A stretch of 64,000 nt of DNA from Nocardia sp. BSTN01 (GTDB lineage: Bacteria > Actinomycetota > Actinomycetes > Mycobacteriales > Mycobacteriaceae): assembly GCF_015354405.1 (NCBI RefSeq), contig NZ_JADKYP010000035.1, positions 1 through 64,000 on the forward strand. Direction: 5' to 3'. The position numbers and the translations under genes are program-made. The notes under the pieces are model-generated. The model was not told the DNA's origin. It saw only the letters and a list, made by a program, of their open reading frames with translations, and searched no databases. Shown piece by piece: positions 54,135 through 64,000 of the stretch. How positions within the stretch are numbered: position 1 is the stretch's first letter; every line of letters starts with the position of its first letter.

Positions 54135-54542
54135 ATGTCCGAACGACCCGAACTGGCCGAGGCGCTGGATCTGCAACCGCATCCCGAAGGTGGCTGGTTC
54201 CGCGAAACCTACCGCAGCCCGGTCGAATTCGAGCCGGACGGCTACGACGGCCCGCGCGCATCCGCCACCGCCATCCACTTCCTGCTGCTGGCGCACGAAC
54301 AGTCCGCGCCGCATACCGTGCGCTCGGACGAGATCTGGTTGTGGCACCGCGGTGGCCCGCTGCTGCTGAACATCGGCGGCGAGGAGGTGATCCTCGGCCC
54401 GGATGTCGAACGGGGACACCTCCTGCAGGCCGTGGTGCCCGCCGGCGTCAGCCAGGCCGCCCGCCCGGCCGGTGACGAATACGTGCTGGTGAGCTGCGTG
54501 GTCGCGCCCGGATTCGATTTCGCGGACTTCCGGCTGGACTGA
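54135..54542 (+). CDS. DUF985 cupin protein
   Basis: 135 residues from ATG 54135, preceded by GGAGG. Cupin of the DUF985 family: LDLQPHPEGGWFRETYRS at the start, AIHFLLLAHEQSAPHTVRSDEIW (His and Glu of the cupin site), and a VAPGFDFADFRL end. Function unproven; related proteins bind small sugars or nucleotides. It follows the TetR gene. Confidence 0.88.
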   Translation: MSERPELAEALDLQPHPEGGWFRETYRSPVEFEPDGYDGPRASATAIHFLLLAHEQSAPHTVRSDEIWLWHRGGPLLLNIGGEEVILGPDVERGHLLQAVVPAGVSQAARPAGDEYVLVSCVVAPGFDFADFRLD

Positions 54543-54559
54543 TCGCCGGGGTGAACACA

Positions 54560-54617
54560 TCGTGCAAACCTCGGCGATTCGGCGCGATTTCCGCCTTTCG
54601 GGCGGAGGTTTGCACGA
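54560..54617. terminator. Long inverted repeat with inner hairpin
   Basis: 13-bp arms (54560-54572 and 54605-54617, TCGTGCAAACCTC type) enclose a second hairpin CCGCC/GGCGG (54591-54605). It lies between the convergent cupin and kshA units. Confidence 0.7.
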
Positions 54618-54625
54618 ATAGTTCA

Positions 54626-54655
54626 GGCCCGCCCACCGAATACGGTGGGCGGGCC
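54626..54655. terminator. Bidirectional terminator, cupin versus kshA unit
   Basis: Perfect 13-bp stem GGCCCGCCCACCG (54626-54638) with 54643-54655, loop AATA. It is 16 nt beyond the stop of the small Cys protein on the minus strand and 83 nt beyond the cupin stop on the plus strand. Confidence 0.85.
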
Positions 54656-54671
54656 CGAGCTACGCGCCGAC

Positions 54672-54989
54672 CTACTCGTCGATCGCCAGCATGCCCTCAT
54701 CGATCGCATACTGGATCGACTTCTCCAGGTCCGGGCACGGATCCGGCCGCCCCGGCCCGGCCAGCTTCGCGAAGACCGGACAGTGTTCGGCCGGGCTGAC
54801 CGTCCACTGCACCGACCGCTGGTGCGAAGAGGACTTGCGAACCAGGACTTCCACTCCGCATGCCCGGCAGGCCACCGGCGTCAGGCCGTCTTCGAGATAG
54901 CGCTGCTTGTCGACGACCGTCTGGGCACGCACCTGTTCCCGGCGTTCCGGGCGGTCCGCGAAATCGGGTGCTTTGGCCCAGGAGACCAT
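54672..54989 (-). CDS. Four-cysteine small protein coupled to kshA
   Basis: 105 residues. The ATG at 54989 shares one base with the kshA stop (TGATG), so translation is coupled. Cys41 and Cys44 form a CxxC (VACRACGVEV), with Cys70 (EHCPVF) and Cys85 (PDPCPDL) as two further candidates for a zinc or iron site. Highly charged N-terminal helix 1-35. Probably the equivalent of the unassigned Rv3527 beside M. tuberculosis kshA, though I cannot compare sequences. It is not a kshB-type reductase. A much longer frame over it is a kshA shadow. Confidence 0.72.
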   Translation of the reverse strand: MVSWAKAPDFADRPERREQVRAQTVVDKQRYLEDGLTPVACRACGVEVLVRKSSSHQRSVQWTVSPAEHCPVFAKLAGPGRPDPCPDLEKSIQYAIDEGMLAIDE

Positions 54990-56206
54990 CAGGCACCCGC
55001 CTCCTGCTTGACGGCAGGGTCCTGCTGTGCCGCGTCCTCTTCCTTCTTGCGCCGCAGATTCTCCGCGACCTCGGCCTCCCAGTGCTCGTTGGCCTTGGTG
55101 GTGTCGACCTCGAATTCGAAGCGCTGCACCATCTTCGGGTCGATATCGGCGACGTCGACGTAGAACTGGTCGTACCAGCGCCGCAGCTGGTAGACCGGGC
55201 CGTCCTCCTCGCAGAGCAGCGGGTTGTCGATCTTGGACTTGTGCTTCCAGATCTCCACGTCCTGCAGGAAGCCGTCGCCGAAGAAGTCGGTCATGGACTT
55301 GGCCAGCTTCTCCGCCGTCTCGTCGTCGATGCCCTTGGGCTTCTCGACCGACAGGCCGTACTGCAGCACGAACGAATCCTGCGTGACCGGGTAGTGGCAG
55401 TTGATCAGCTGGACCTTGATCTGGTAGCCGCCGTAGATATTGGTCAGCGGGTTGATCATGTAGGACGGGCCGAAGTAGGACGCCTCCGACTTCAGCAGCG
55501 TCTCCCCGCCGTACTTGGCGGCCATGCCGATGTCCGGACGGCCCTTCGTCTCGAGGAACTGCGTCGCCACGTGACCTTCGAAGACGTTCTTGAAATACGT
55601 CGGGAAGGCGAAGTGGATATAGAAGAAGTGGGCCATGTCCACCACGTTGTCCACGATCTCGCGGCAGTTGGCGCCCTCGATCAGCATCGTGTTCCAGGTG
55701 AACGGGGTCCAGTCGCTGTTGCGTTCCTCGACCGGGTTGCCGTCGGCATCGGTGTAGGGCCCCTCGATGTAGGGGATGGTGACGTCGTCCGGCGGCGGGT
55801 TGCCCTCGTGGTCGTGCCAGACGTAGAGCTGGCCGTTGCGCTCGAGGGTGGTCCAGGCGCGGGTACGGGCCAGCGGCGGCACCCGCCGCGCGTACGGGAT
55901 CGAGGTGCAGCGGCCGTTGCCGCCCCAGCGCCAGTCGTGGAACGGGCACGCGATGGAGTCGCCCTTGATCTCGCCCATGCTGAGATCGCCGCCCAGGTGG
56001 CGGCAATAGGCGTCGAGCACCTTCAGCTCGTCGTTGCTGTCGGCCCACACCACGAGTTTGGTGCCGAAAGCCTGCACGGCATGCGGCTTACCGTCGCGAA
56101 ACGTCTCGGCCAGGCCCAGGCAATGCCAGCCCCGCGCGTACCGCGTCGGTGTCGAGCCGACGTCGATCTCGCGGACCTTCCCGCTCCGCTGTGCGGTTTC
56201 TGCCAT
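54989..56206 (-). CDS. kshA: 3-Ketosteroid 9-alpha-hydroxylase oxygenase KshA
   Basis: 405 residues from ATG 56206, 7 nt after AGGAGGG; ATG 56212 leaves no spacing. Rieske cluster ligands Cys68, His70, Cys87 and His90 (CRHLGG and CPFHDW). Mononuclear iron site in DNVVDMAHFFYIHF. With the reductase KshB, not in this window, it hydroxylates C9 of ring B, leading to ring opening after KstD. Divergent from hsaA; a KstR box lies 24 nt upstream of the start. Confidence 0.96.
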   Translation of the reverse strand: MAETAQRSGKVREIDVGSTPTRYARGWHCLGLAETFRDGKPHAVQAFGTKLVVWADSNDELKVLDAYCRHLGGDLSMGEIKGDSIACPFHDWRWGGNGRCTSIPYARRVPPLARTRAWTTLERNGQLYVWHDHEGNPPPDDVTIPYIEGPYTDADGNPVEERNSDWTPFTWNTMLIEGANCREIVDNVVDMAHFFYIHFAFPTYFKNVFEGHVATQFLETKGRPDIGMAAKYGGETLLKSEASYFGPSYMINPLTNIYGGYQIKVQLINCHYPVTQDSFVLQYGLSVEKPKGIDDETAEKLAKSMTDFFGDGFLQDVEIWKHKSKIDNPLLCEEDGPVYQLRRWYDQFYVDVADIDPKMVQRFEFEVDTTKANEHWEAEVAENLRRKKEEDAAQQDPAVKQEAGA

Positions 56207-56229
56207 CGTCATCCCTCCTCTGGAAGTAC

Positions 56230-56243
56230 TAGAACACGTTACA
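56230..56243. promoter_or_regulatory. KstR operator at kshA
   Basis: TAGAACACGTTACA matches TnnAACnnGTTnnA at all fixed bases. It is 24 nt before the kshA ATG, so it probably overlaps the kshA promoter. Confidence 0.88.
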
Positions 56244-56332
56244 AAATTGAGCGGCCCAGCGCCAGCTATTCCGTTGACTACCAGGCAAAGGTGTTCGTTG
56301 TGGGACAATGAACACCCGTTCTCGACATAAAT

Positions 56333-56346
56333 AAGAACGTGTTCTA
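56333..56346. promoter_or_regulatory. KstR operator at hsaA
   Basis: AAGAACGTGTTCTA fits the KstR consensus except for its first base. It lies 85 nt before hsaA and 90 nt from the kshA box, so each divergent unit has its own operator. Confidence 0.8.
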
Positions 56347-56430
56347 GTCTCAAGACAAGTATCGGTTCCGCAGAACGGAATGCGACCGATACACCGTTCC
56401 GATTTCGATCAGGCAGGAGCAGCCCCCGAG

Positions 56431-59377
<2,947 letters not shown>

Positions 59378-59400
59378 CGAGCGCGGAGAGGGCGACAACC

Positions 59401-59991
59401 ATGACCGCCACGGGCGAATACCCCGAGATCGACGGCCGGCAGTTCCGGAATGTGCTGGGACAGTTCTGCACCGGTATCACGGTGATCACCACCTTCACCG
59501 AGGCCGAGGACGCCGAGCGGGCGCCGATCGGTTTCGCCTGTCAGTCCTTCGCCGCCCTCTCCCTCGACCCGCCGCTCGTGCTGTTCTGCCCCACCAAGGG
59601 ATCGCGGTCCTGGGCCGCGATCGAGCAGTCGGGACGGTTCTGCGTGAACGTCCTGGCCGAGGAACAACAACAGGTGTGTGCCCGCTTCGGTTCCCGCGAA
59701 CCCGACAAGTTCGCCGGAATCGGCTGGAGCACTTCGGAGCTGGGACTTCCAGTCCTGGACGACGCGCTGGCCACGATCCAGTGCACGGTGGACAGCGTCG
59801 TCGACGGCGGCGATCACTACATCGTGATCGGCCGGGTACTGGCCCTGTCGGAGTCCACGGACTCCGGCAGGCCGCTGCTCTTCTACCGCGGCCAGTACAC
59901 CGCCATCGAACCCGAGAAGACCACTCCGGCCCCCTGGCGAGCCGACCTCGAACACTTCCTCACCACCACCACCCTGGACACCTGGTTGTAG
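59401..59991 (+). CDS. hsaB: Flavin reductase HsaB
   Basis: 196 residues from ATG 59401. Flavin-reductase-like split barrel: FCTGITVITTF, GFACQSFAALSLDPPLVLF, SGRFCVNVLAEEQQ and a GGDHYIVIGRV segment. It supplies reduced flavin to HsaA. Last gene of the operon; the inverted repeat that follows is its terminator. Confidence 0.95.
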   Translation: MTATGEYPEIDGRQFRNVLGQFCTGITVITTFTEAEDAERAPIGFACQSFAALSLDPPLVLFCPTKGSRSWAAIEQSGRFCVNVLAEEQQQVCARFGSREPDKFAGIGWSTSELGLPVLDDALATIQCTVDSVVDGGDHYIVIGRVLALSESTDSGRPLLFYRGQYTAIEPEKTTPAPWRADLEHFLTTTTLDTWL

Positions 59992-60006
59992 GTCCGGGCG
60001 ATCGTC

Positions 60007-60038
60007 GAGGGCGGGCACCTTTCCCGGTGGCCGCCCTC
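60007..60038 (+). terminator. Terminator of hsaA-D-C-B
   Basis: Arms GAGGGCGGGCACC (60007-60019) and 60026-60038 pair with one mismatch around loop TTTCCC, 15 nt after the hsaB stop. The rest of the gap to 60255 holds a short minus-strand frame (60130 to 59960) that I do not accept as a gene, and otherwise nothing clear. Confidence 0.75.
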
Positions 60039-60255
60039 CGCTGTTTCGCGTGACCGGCCGGGATCCGGAGTACGTCGGGCGGGTCGTAGTGGGCCGGCAC
60101 GTCGGCGTAGCCCGGTGACGGATCTGTCATGGTCACCTCGCGTAGCCGGTACGGACGAGGAATCGTCCCGTGCTGGGCGCTGCGTGTCCGTGGACGCGTT
60201 GACCGCGACCGGGGCGGTCAGCATGCTGGTGATCGTCGCGGTGTGAGATCGGCCA

Positions 60256-61176
60256 ATGGGGCAGTGTGTGGATATCTTGAGTGAGACGGTGGCGGCGGTG
60301 CGGACCGGGCTGCCCGCCTCGGGACTGTTCGTGCGGCATGCACCCTGGGGCAGGCGGTATCCGCTGGTGCCGGGGGCCGGATTCCATATCGTCCTGCAGG
60401 GTGAGTGCTGGTTGCTGGTGCCCGAGTCGGAGCCGGTGGCGATGGGGCCGGGCGATGTGTTGTTCATGCCGCGCGGTGCCGCGCATGTGATCGCGGACAG
60501 TCCGCACAGTGCGATCACCGAGGTGGCGACCCCCGGAGAGCCGCGTGAGATTCCCGGGCCGGGATCGCGGACCACCCTGCTGTGCGGGGCGTACGAGGTC
60601 AGCCGGAGTCGCCGTCATCCGCTGCTGGACCAACTGCCCGACTTTCTGCACCTGCCCGCCGATCCGGACCGCTCCCCGGCGCTGCGTGCCGCGGTGGATC
60701 TGCTCGTCGGCGAGCTCACGGAGCCGCGGCCGGGCACCGACGCCGCCGTACCCGCGCTGCTGGATACGCTGCTGCTGTTCGTCCTGCGCTCCTGGTACGA
60801 ACAGGCCGAAACCTCCGGCTGGGCAGGTGCTTTCGCCGATCCGGCCGTGTCGGCCGCGCTGCGCGCCATCCATGCCGAACCCGCGCGGGCCTGGACCGTG
60901 CCCGAGCTGAGCGCGGTGGCGGGAGTATCCCGCGCCACTCTGACCCGCCGGTTCGCCGCGACCGTCGGTGAAGCACCGCTGGCGTATCTGACCCGCTGGC
61001 GCATGCTCACCGCCGCGCGCCTGCTGCGCGAGACGGATCTGCCGATCGCGGCGATCGCGCACCGCGTCGGCTACGGCTCCGAATTCGCCTTCGCCAAGGC
61101 GTTCAAGCGCGAGTACACCCTCGCTCCCGGGCGTTATCGCCGCGCCGAGGAGTTGCCACCCGTCCTCGCGGTGTGA
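60256..61176 (+). CDS. AraC-family regulator
   Basis: 306 residues. N-terminal cupin-type sensor (GAGFHIVLQGECWLLVPESE, GDVLFMPRGAAHVIAD) and a C-terminal double helix-turn-helix (WTVPELSAVAGVSRATLTRRF and AAIAHRVGYGSEFAFAKAFK). This is the AraC_binding_2/cupin_6 type that often controls a neighbouring oxidoreductase gene. No obvious target is adjacent; the divergent side holds only a possible gene fragment. Not known to act on hsa genes. Confidence 0.92.
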   Translation: MGQCVDILSETVAAVRTGLPASGLFVRHAPWGRRYPLVPGAGFHIVLQGECWLLVPESEPVAMGPGDVLFMPRGAAHVIADSPHSAITEVATPGEPREIPGPGSRTTLLCGAYEVSRSRRHPLLDQLPDFLHLPADPDRSPALRAAVDLLVGELTEPRPGTDAAVPALLDTLLLFVLRSWYEQAETSGWAGAFADPAVSAALRAIHAEPARAWTVPELSAVAGVSRATLTRRFAATVGEAPLAYLTRWRMLTAARLLRETDLPIAAIAHRVGYGSEFAFAKAFKREYTLAPGRYRRAEELPPVLAV

Positions 61177-61232
61177 GCAGGCCGGATGCGTCCGGAAAGC
61201 CCTGTGCCGCCGGCCGGAGGTAGCGCCGTGAT

Positions 61233-61982
61233 TCAGCTGAACGGGGTCGAGTGTTCCTGCCGGACCCCGTCCACGTACAGCTCGACCTTCTCGTTGTAGA
61301 AGCAGACCAGCCCGGCGACCTTCTGACTCTCCGGCAGGGGAGTGCGGTAATACCAGACCAGATCGGGATAGGCGGTGTCGCCGACGCGGATGTTGTAGTA
61401 CTCGGCGGTGCCTTTGTAGGGGCAGCTCGTCGTGGTGGCCGAGGGCGTGAGCAGATCCATCCGCACATCGGTCAGCGGCAGGTAATAGCGGGGAACGAGC
61501 CCGGTCTCGTAGAGAATGTGCGGCGAATTCGATTCCGCCACAACCTCTCCGCCGATCTCCACCCGCACCGTGCGGGAACTGGCGAGGATGTCGACGCGCG
61601 TATAGGGATTGCGCGGATGGACGTAGATCGGCTCGTCCTCCTCGAACCACCGATCCATCTGCTCCCAGTCCAAGCGGATGTGCTCGCGCAGCTCCGGAAT
61701 CGGCGACTCCGGATAGCGAAGGGCCGCAGCGGGTCTGGTGCTTCCGCCGATCACCACGTCGTAGATGTCACCCTCACCGCGACTGGTGGAATGTTTGGTC
61801 GATCCGGTCGCGACCAGTTCGGCGCGAACGTCCTCGACCGGCACATAGTAGGTGGGGTAGTAGGGACTCTCCCAGACCAGCAGCGGACGGATGGTATCCG
61901 CGACAACCTGCCCATCCACATAGGCCCGAATCCGCCGATGCCCCGCCTCGGTCCGTACCCGCCCCCGATTCGTCTCGGTCAT
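61233..61982 (-). CDS. Tandem DUF427 protein
   Basis: 249 residues from ATG 61982. Two DUF427 domains: about 8-105 (RRIRAYVDGQVVADTIRP, YYVPVEDVRAELV, IYDVVIGG) and about 140-240 (TRVDILASSRTVRVEIGGEV, YYLPLTDVRMDLL, SCPYKGTAEYYNI). Single-domain forms are common; the double form is typical of actinobacteria. Function unknown. It is 158 nt downstream of the XRE gene, with a DUF6879 relic in the gap. Confidence 0.87.
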   Translation of the reverse strand: MTETNRGRVRTEAGHRRIRAYVDGQVVADTIRPLLVWESPYYPTYYVPVEDVRAELVATGSTKHSTSRGEGDIYDVVIGGSTRPAAALRYPESPIPELREHIRLDWEQMDRWFEEDEPIYVHPRNPYTRVDILASSRTVRVEIGGEVVAESNSPHILYETGLVPRYYLPLTDVRMDLLTPSATTTSCPYKGTAEYYNIRVGDTAYPDLVWYYRTPLPESQKVAGLVCFYNEKVELYVDGVRQEHSTPFS

Positions 61983-62075
61983 TTCACCACGGTACGCGCG
62001 GAAGGTGACGCGGTATACGGCACCGGCCGATGCCGATGGAAAGGACCACGCGCCCAATGCTCTGCGTATCAGCAC

Positions 62076-62140
62076 CCGTGCCCGCTGCGTGCCGGGGCAG
62101 ATACCGGATGTCTTCGCCTGCCCGTTGGTTTTCCGAGAAC
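62076..62140 (-). pseudogene. Fragment of a second DUF6879 gene
   Basis: Reading the minus strand just after the XRE stop gives SENQRAGEDIRYLPRH, very like AELNTAAGEDIRYLPRH of the intact DUF6879 protein. At DNA level 62088-62118 matches 63213-63243 in 28 of 31 bases. Similarity fades on both sides and no start is present, so this is a decayed remnant of a duplicated DUF6879 gene. Confidence 0.6.
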
Positions 62141-63025
62141 CTACCTTCGTGGACCGGTCACAGGTGATCCGATGACGGTATCGGCCTGTGGCGAATCTCG
62201 TGCGCGAATAGCTCTGTGAATCAGCATCCGAGCCTTTTCACCGGTGACGGACTGAGCAGCCAGGGTGTCGAACGTCCGGTGGTATACCCGAATCTCGCGG
62301 GGTTGGGTGACGTTCAACTCTGCGGTTACCGTCTCGACCAGAACCATCGTCGAATCGAACATCAGGAACCCGGTCGTGGCCGTCTCGAACGGCGCCATGA
62401 GTGGGATAATTCCGATAGTTATCCGGGGCATGCCGTGGACGGCCAGCAGCCGGTCCAGCTGACCGAGCATTGCCTCGTTGCCTCCGACCGTGGTGTACAA
62501 GGCCTGTTCCCCGATGAGGAAATGAAACAGGTGATCTCGCTTGTACAAGACTTGCTGACGTTCCATCCGCTTGGCTACACCGGCATCCAAGTCATCGGGT
62601 ATCTGTTGGAATTCGATGACTTTGCGGAGAATCCCGGTGGCGTATTCGGCGGTCTGCAGTAGCCCGGGAATCAACGATGGCTCGAATGATCGAAGTATCC
62701 GGGACTCGGATTCCCACCTTATCGACGCTTGCTGCCGTCGCTTGGTTCCGGTGCCGAGGACTTTCCGCCATTCGAGGTACGCGGTATCTATGTTCTGACG
62801 GGTGGCGTGCAGGTCAGCCAGTTGGTCCTGTGCGCCACAGTCTCGGCAATACGCGGTGATGTCTTCCAGGGACGGTTTGATCCGGCCGTACTCGATCTTC
62901 GAGACCTTCGAGGGGTCCCATTCGTTACGCCGTGCGAGTTCGGCACCGGACAACCCGGCAGCGAAACGAATCTCTCGGAGCCGAGCCCCGAGAGATTCGC
63001 GCTGTTGGTCAACAGAGCCGGTCAC
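62141..63025 (-). CDS. XRE-family regulator with DUF5753 domain
   Basis: 294 residues from GTG 63025, which overlaps the DUF6879 stop (GTGA). N-terminal helix-turn-helix LREIRFAAGLSGAELARRNE and WDPSKVSKIEYGRIKPSLEDI. The C-terminal DUF5753 domain (about 90-270) has EPSLIPGLLQTAEYATGIL and the VHGMPRITIGIIPLMAPF segment. Multicopy in actinobacteria, often with a small DUF397 or DUF6879 partner that it regulates or binds. A longer frame to 63130 is overlap noise. Confidence 0.92.
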   Translation of the reverse strand: MTGSVDQQRESLGARLREIRFAAGLSGAELARRNEWDPSKVSKIEYGRIKPSLEDITAYCRDCGAQDQLADLHATRQNIDTAYLEWRKVLGTGTKRRQQASIRWESESRILRSFEPSLIPGLLQTAEYATGILRKVIEFQQIPDDLDAGVAKRMERQQVLYKRDHLFHFLIGEQALYTTVGGNEAMLGQLDRLLAVHGMPRITIGIIPLMAPFETATTGFLMFDSTMVLVETVTAELNVTQPREIRVYHRTFDTLAAQSVTGEKARMLIHRAIRARDSPQADTVIGSPVTGPRR

Positions 63026-63531
63026 TGTGTGACGTACTCCCGAAACGGGGTACCGAGCGACCAGAACCGTTGTTTCAGTCCCACCGCATATTCGGCGATG
63101 CGCGGGTCGGTGGTCATCACACCCGACCAACCGCCGGAGTCTCCGAACGCTGAAAAGACGACCGTCTCGTCATCGAACAGCCAGAAATCATCGGGTGGCA
63201 CTTCCCCGGCATCGTGCCGGGGTAGATACCGGATATCTTCTCCGGCGGCGGTGTTGAGTTCTGCGACCCGCATGGAGAACCTCGTGTAGTCGGTGTGCGG
63301 TACGGACACGATACGAATCCGCGTCACTGCGACGCCCCGGCTGACCGTCTCCCGGACCAGATCGGTCCACGGTGTGAACCACGCGTAATCGTCCGGCTCC
63401 CCGGTCAGGAATCGCTGGAACGGTTCGCTCTCTCCCGGCTCGACGTACGAGTCGAGCACTTCGAGATGGAACGCTTCCCGCTTGCAGGCCCTGAGGAGGT
63501 CCGGGAACCCTTCATCGGGTACCAGCCGCAT
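63022..63531 (-). CDS. DUF6879-family protein
   Basis: 169 residues from ATG 63531, preceded by GGAGG; ATG 63579 would overlap the upstream gene by 68 nt. Features: FPDLLRACKREAFHLEVLD, the Trp-rich EPDDYAWFTPWTDLV, a VAVTRIRIVSVPHTDYTRFS strand, and FWLFDDETVVFSAF. Partner of the XRE/DUF5753 regulator, with 4-nt overlap. Proposed in such pairs to modulate the regulator; biochemistry is unknown. Confidence 0.87.
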   Translation of the reverse strand: MRLVPDEGFPDLLRACKREAFHLEVLDSYVEPGESEPFQRFLTGEPDDYAWFTPWTDLVRETVSRGVAVTRIRIVSVPHTDYTRFSMRVAELNTAAGEDIRYLPRHDAGEVPPDDFWLFDDETVVFSAFGDSGGWSGVMTTDPRIAEYAVGLKQRFWSLGTPFREYVTQ

Positions 63532-63844
63532 TGCCGTAGAACCTCCGTAGTCGCTTCGGAACCTCGATCGCGGTTTCATCTTCCGCCAAGGTCAACTTGC
63601 CGAGTACGTCCGGCTCCGTCACAGGCCGGCCGACGACGGTGAACGTTCCCCGGCCGGTGTCGGTCAACGTGGCGCCGATGAACGTATCCGCTTCGGCGAA
63701 CCCGGTCAGCAGGTGCGGAATCTCCACTGTTCCAACCGTGTTCGTCTCCCACCCCTGCACCAGGTACGTGTCTTGGTCGGTGGCGTACAGAGTCGGGCAT
63801 CCGTTGCTCGTGCTGCCACCCTTGCCGAGAAACCGAATTTTCAT
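63512..63844 (-). CDS. Small conserved partner of DUF6879/XRE pair
   Basis: 110 residues from ATG 63844, with GGAGGT upstream. The start KIRFLGKGGSTSNGCPTLYA and middle DQDTYLVQGWETNTVG, plus the end IEVPKRLRRFYG, are a pattern I know from actinobacterial small proteins beside DUF6879 genes. It overlaps the DUF6879 gene by 20 nt. Likely first gene of a three-gene unit. The 120 nt upstream (63845-63964) hold repeated TGTGCA/TGCAC elements and should contain the promoter. Confidence 0.8.
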   Translation of the reverse strand: MKIRFLGKGGSTSNGCPTLYATDQDTYLVQGWETNTVGTVEIPHLLTGFAEADTFIGATLTDTGRGTFTVVGRPVTEPDVLGKLTLAEDETAIEVPKRLRRFYGNAAGTR

Positions 63845-63964
63845 CGCGGCTACCTCCGTTGCGTCGTGCATGAAGTTGCACCTACAGGACTCATTGTGGC
63901 GTGTGAATGTCCCTGATGCACAGCAAAAATCCACCTTGTGCACGAATGTGCATGATCGTAGACC

Positions 63965-64000
63965 GTGGCCGAGCGTGGTTCCTACCGTTCTGACCGGGCC
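63965..64000 (+). CDS. Possible start of a divergent gene, cut by window end
   Basis: GTG at 63965 opens a frame that runs without a stop to the last base (VAERGSYRSDRA). It is divergent from the DUF6879 trio. Twelve codons are too few to judge; no strong ribosome site is seen. Confidence 0.25.
   Translation, partial: MAERGSYRSDRA

Noticed and set aside
59960-60130. 57-codon minus-strand frame starting TDPSPGYADVPAHYDPPDVL with GAGG upstream
   Set aside because: First 25 codons look protein-like, but it then becomes Arg/Pro noise and runs through the hsaB terminator into hsaB. At most a gene fragment.

Overview
The window is high-GC DNA of a mycolic-acid actinobacterium, most likely Nocardia or a close Rhodococcus relative. 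The evidence is gene order and protein identity. Around clpC, mhuD, cysS, ispF, ispD, carD, lpqE, radA, disA, canB and mutY it keeps the order known from Mycobacterium tuberculosis (about Rv3579c to Rv3596c). It also carries an actinobacterial cholesterol-catabolism regulon (kstR, igr, hsa and ksh genes). Species cannot be fixed from the sequence alone.

Layout. 1-722: 3' end of clpC and its terminator. 813-6689: an accessory island that looks less GC-rich than its neighbours. One minus-strand operon runs Crp-like regulator, class III cyclase-like protein, STAND-like P-loop NTPase, SPFH/band-7 coiled-coil protein, small membrane protein. It converges on a plus-strand gene for a Pycsar-type (PycTM/DUF5706-like) membrane effector. 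The NTPase (N-terminal side) and the cyclase (C-terminal end) share a short Asn/Gly-rich motif (core [IV]NANNVxxGN). This resembles the paired amyloid-signalling motifs of NLR-like receptors and their effectors, and it is the best candidate for an undescribed system. 6804-7068: wreck of a phytanoyl-CoA dioxygenase gene. 7211-11134: two-component system and divergent ABC exporter. 11244-26614: the conserved housekeeping block (heme degradation, rRNA methylation, Cys-tRNA, isoprenoid, CarD, RadA-DisA, carbonic anhydrase, MutY), interrupted by an acyl-CoA dehydrogenase and an enoyl-CoA hydratase. 26649-29454: Zur-type zinc uptake operon. 29590-32166: trehalose-phosphatase/GH15 fusion.

32334-40163: kstR and a divergent operon fadE34-chsE1-chsE2-chsH2-chsH1-ltp2 for steroid side-chain removal, with a perfect KstR palindrome between them. 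40225-46570: TetR regulator with twin operators facing a ZapE-like ATPase, then a DUF4129/MoxR/DUF58 membrane-complex operon and a possible 25-residue membrane peptide behind twin palindromes. 46673-52353: chsH3-like hydratase and kstD opposite hsaE-hsaG-hsaF. 52674-54542: secreted protein, TetR regulator, DUF985 cupin. 54672-59991: kshA with a coupled four-cysteine protein, divergent from hsaA-hsaD-hsaC-hsaB. 60256-64000: AraC regulator, tandem DUF427 protein, and an XRE/DUF5753-DUF6879 regulatory trio with a DUF6879 relic beside it.

Together the steroid genes cover side-chain beta-oxidation of the last C24 and C3 units (fadE34, igr), ring opening (kstD, kshA), ring A/B cleavage (hsaABCD) and conversion of the dienoate to pyruvate and propionyl-CoA (hsaEFG). 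KstR boxes stand at three divergent promoter regions. cyp125, kshB and the uptake genes are not in this window.
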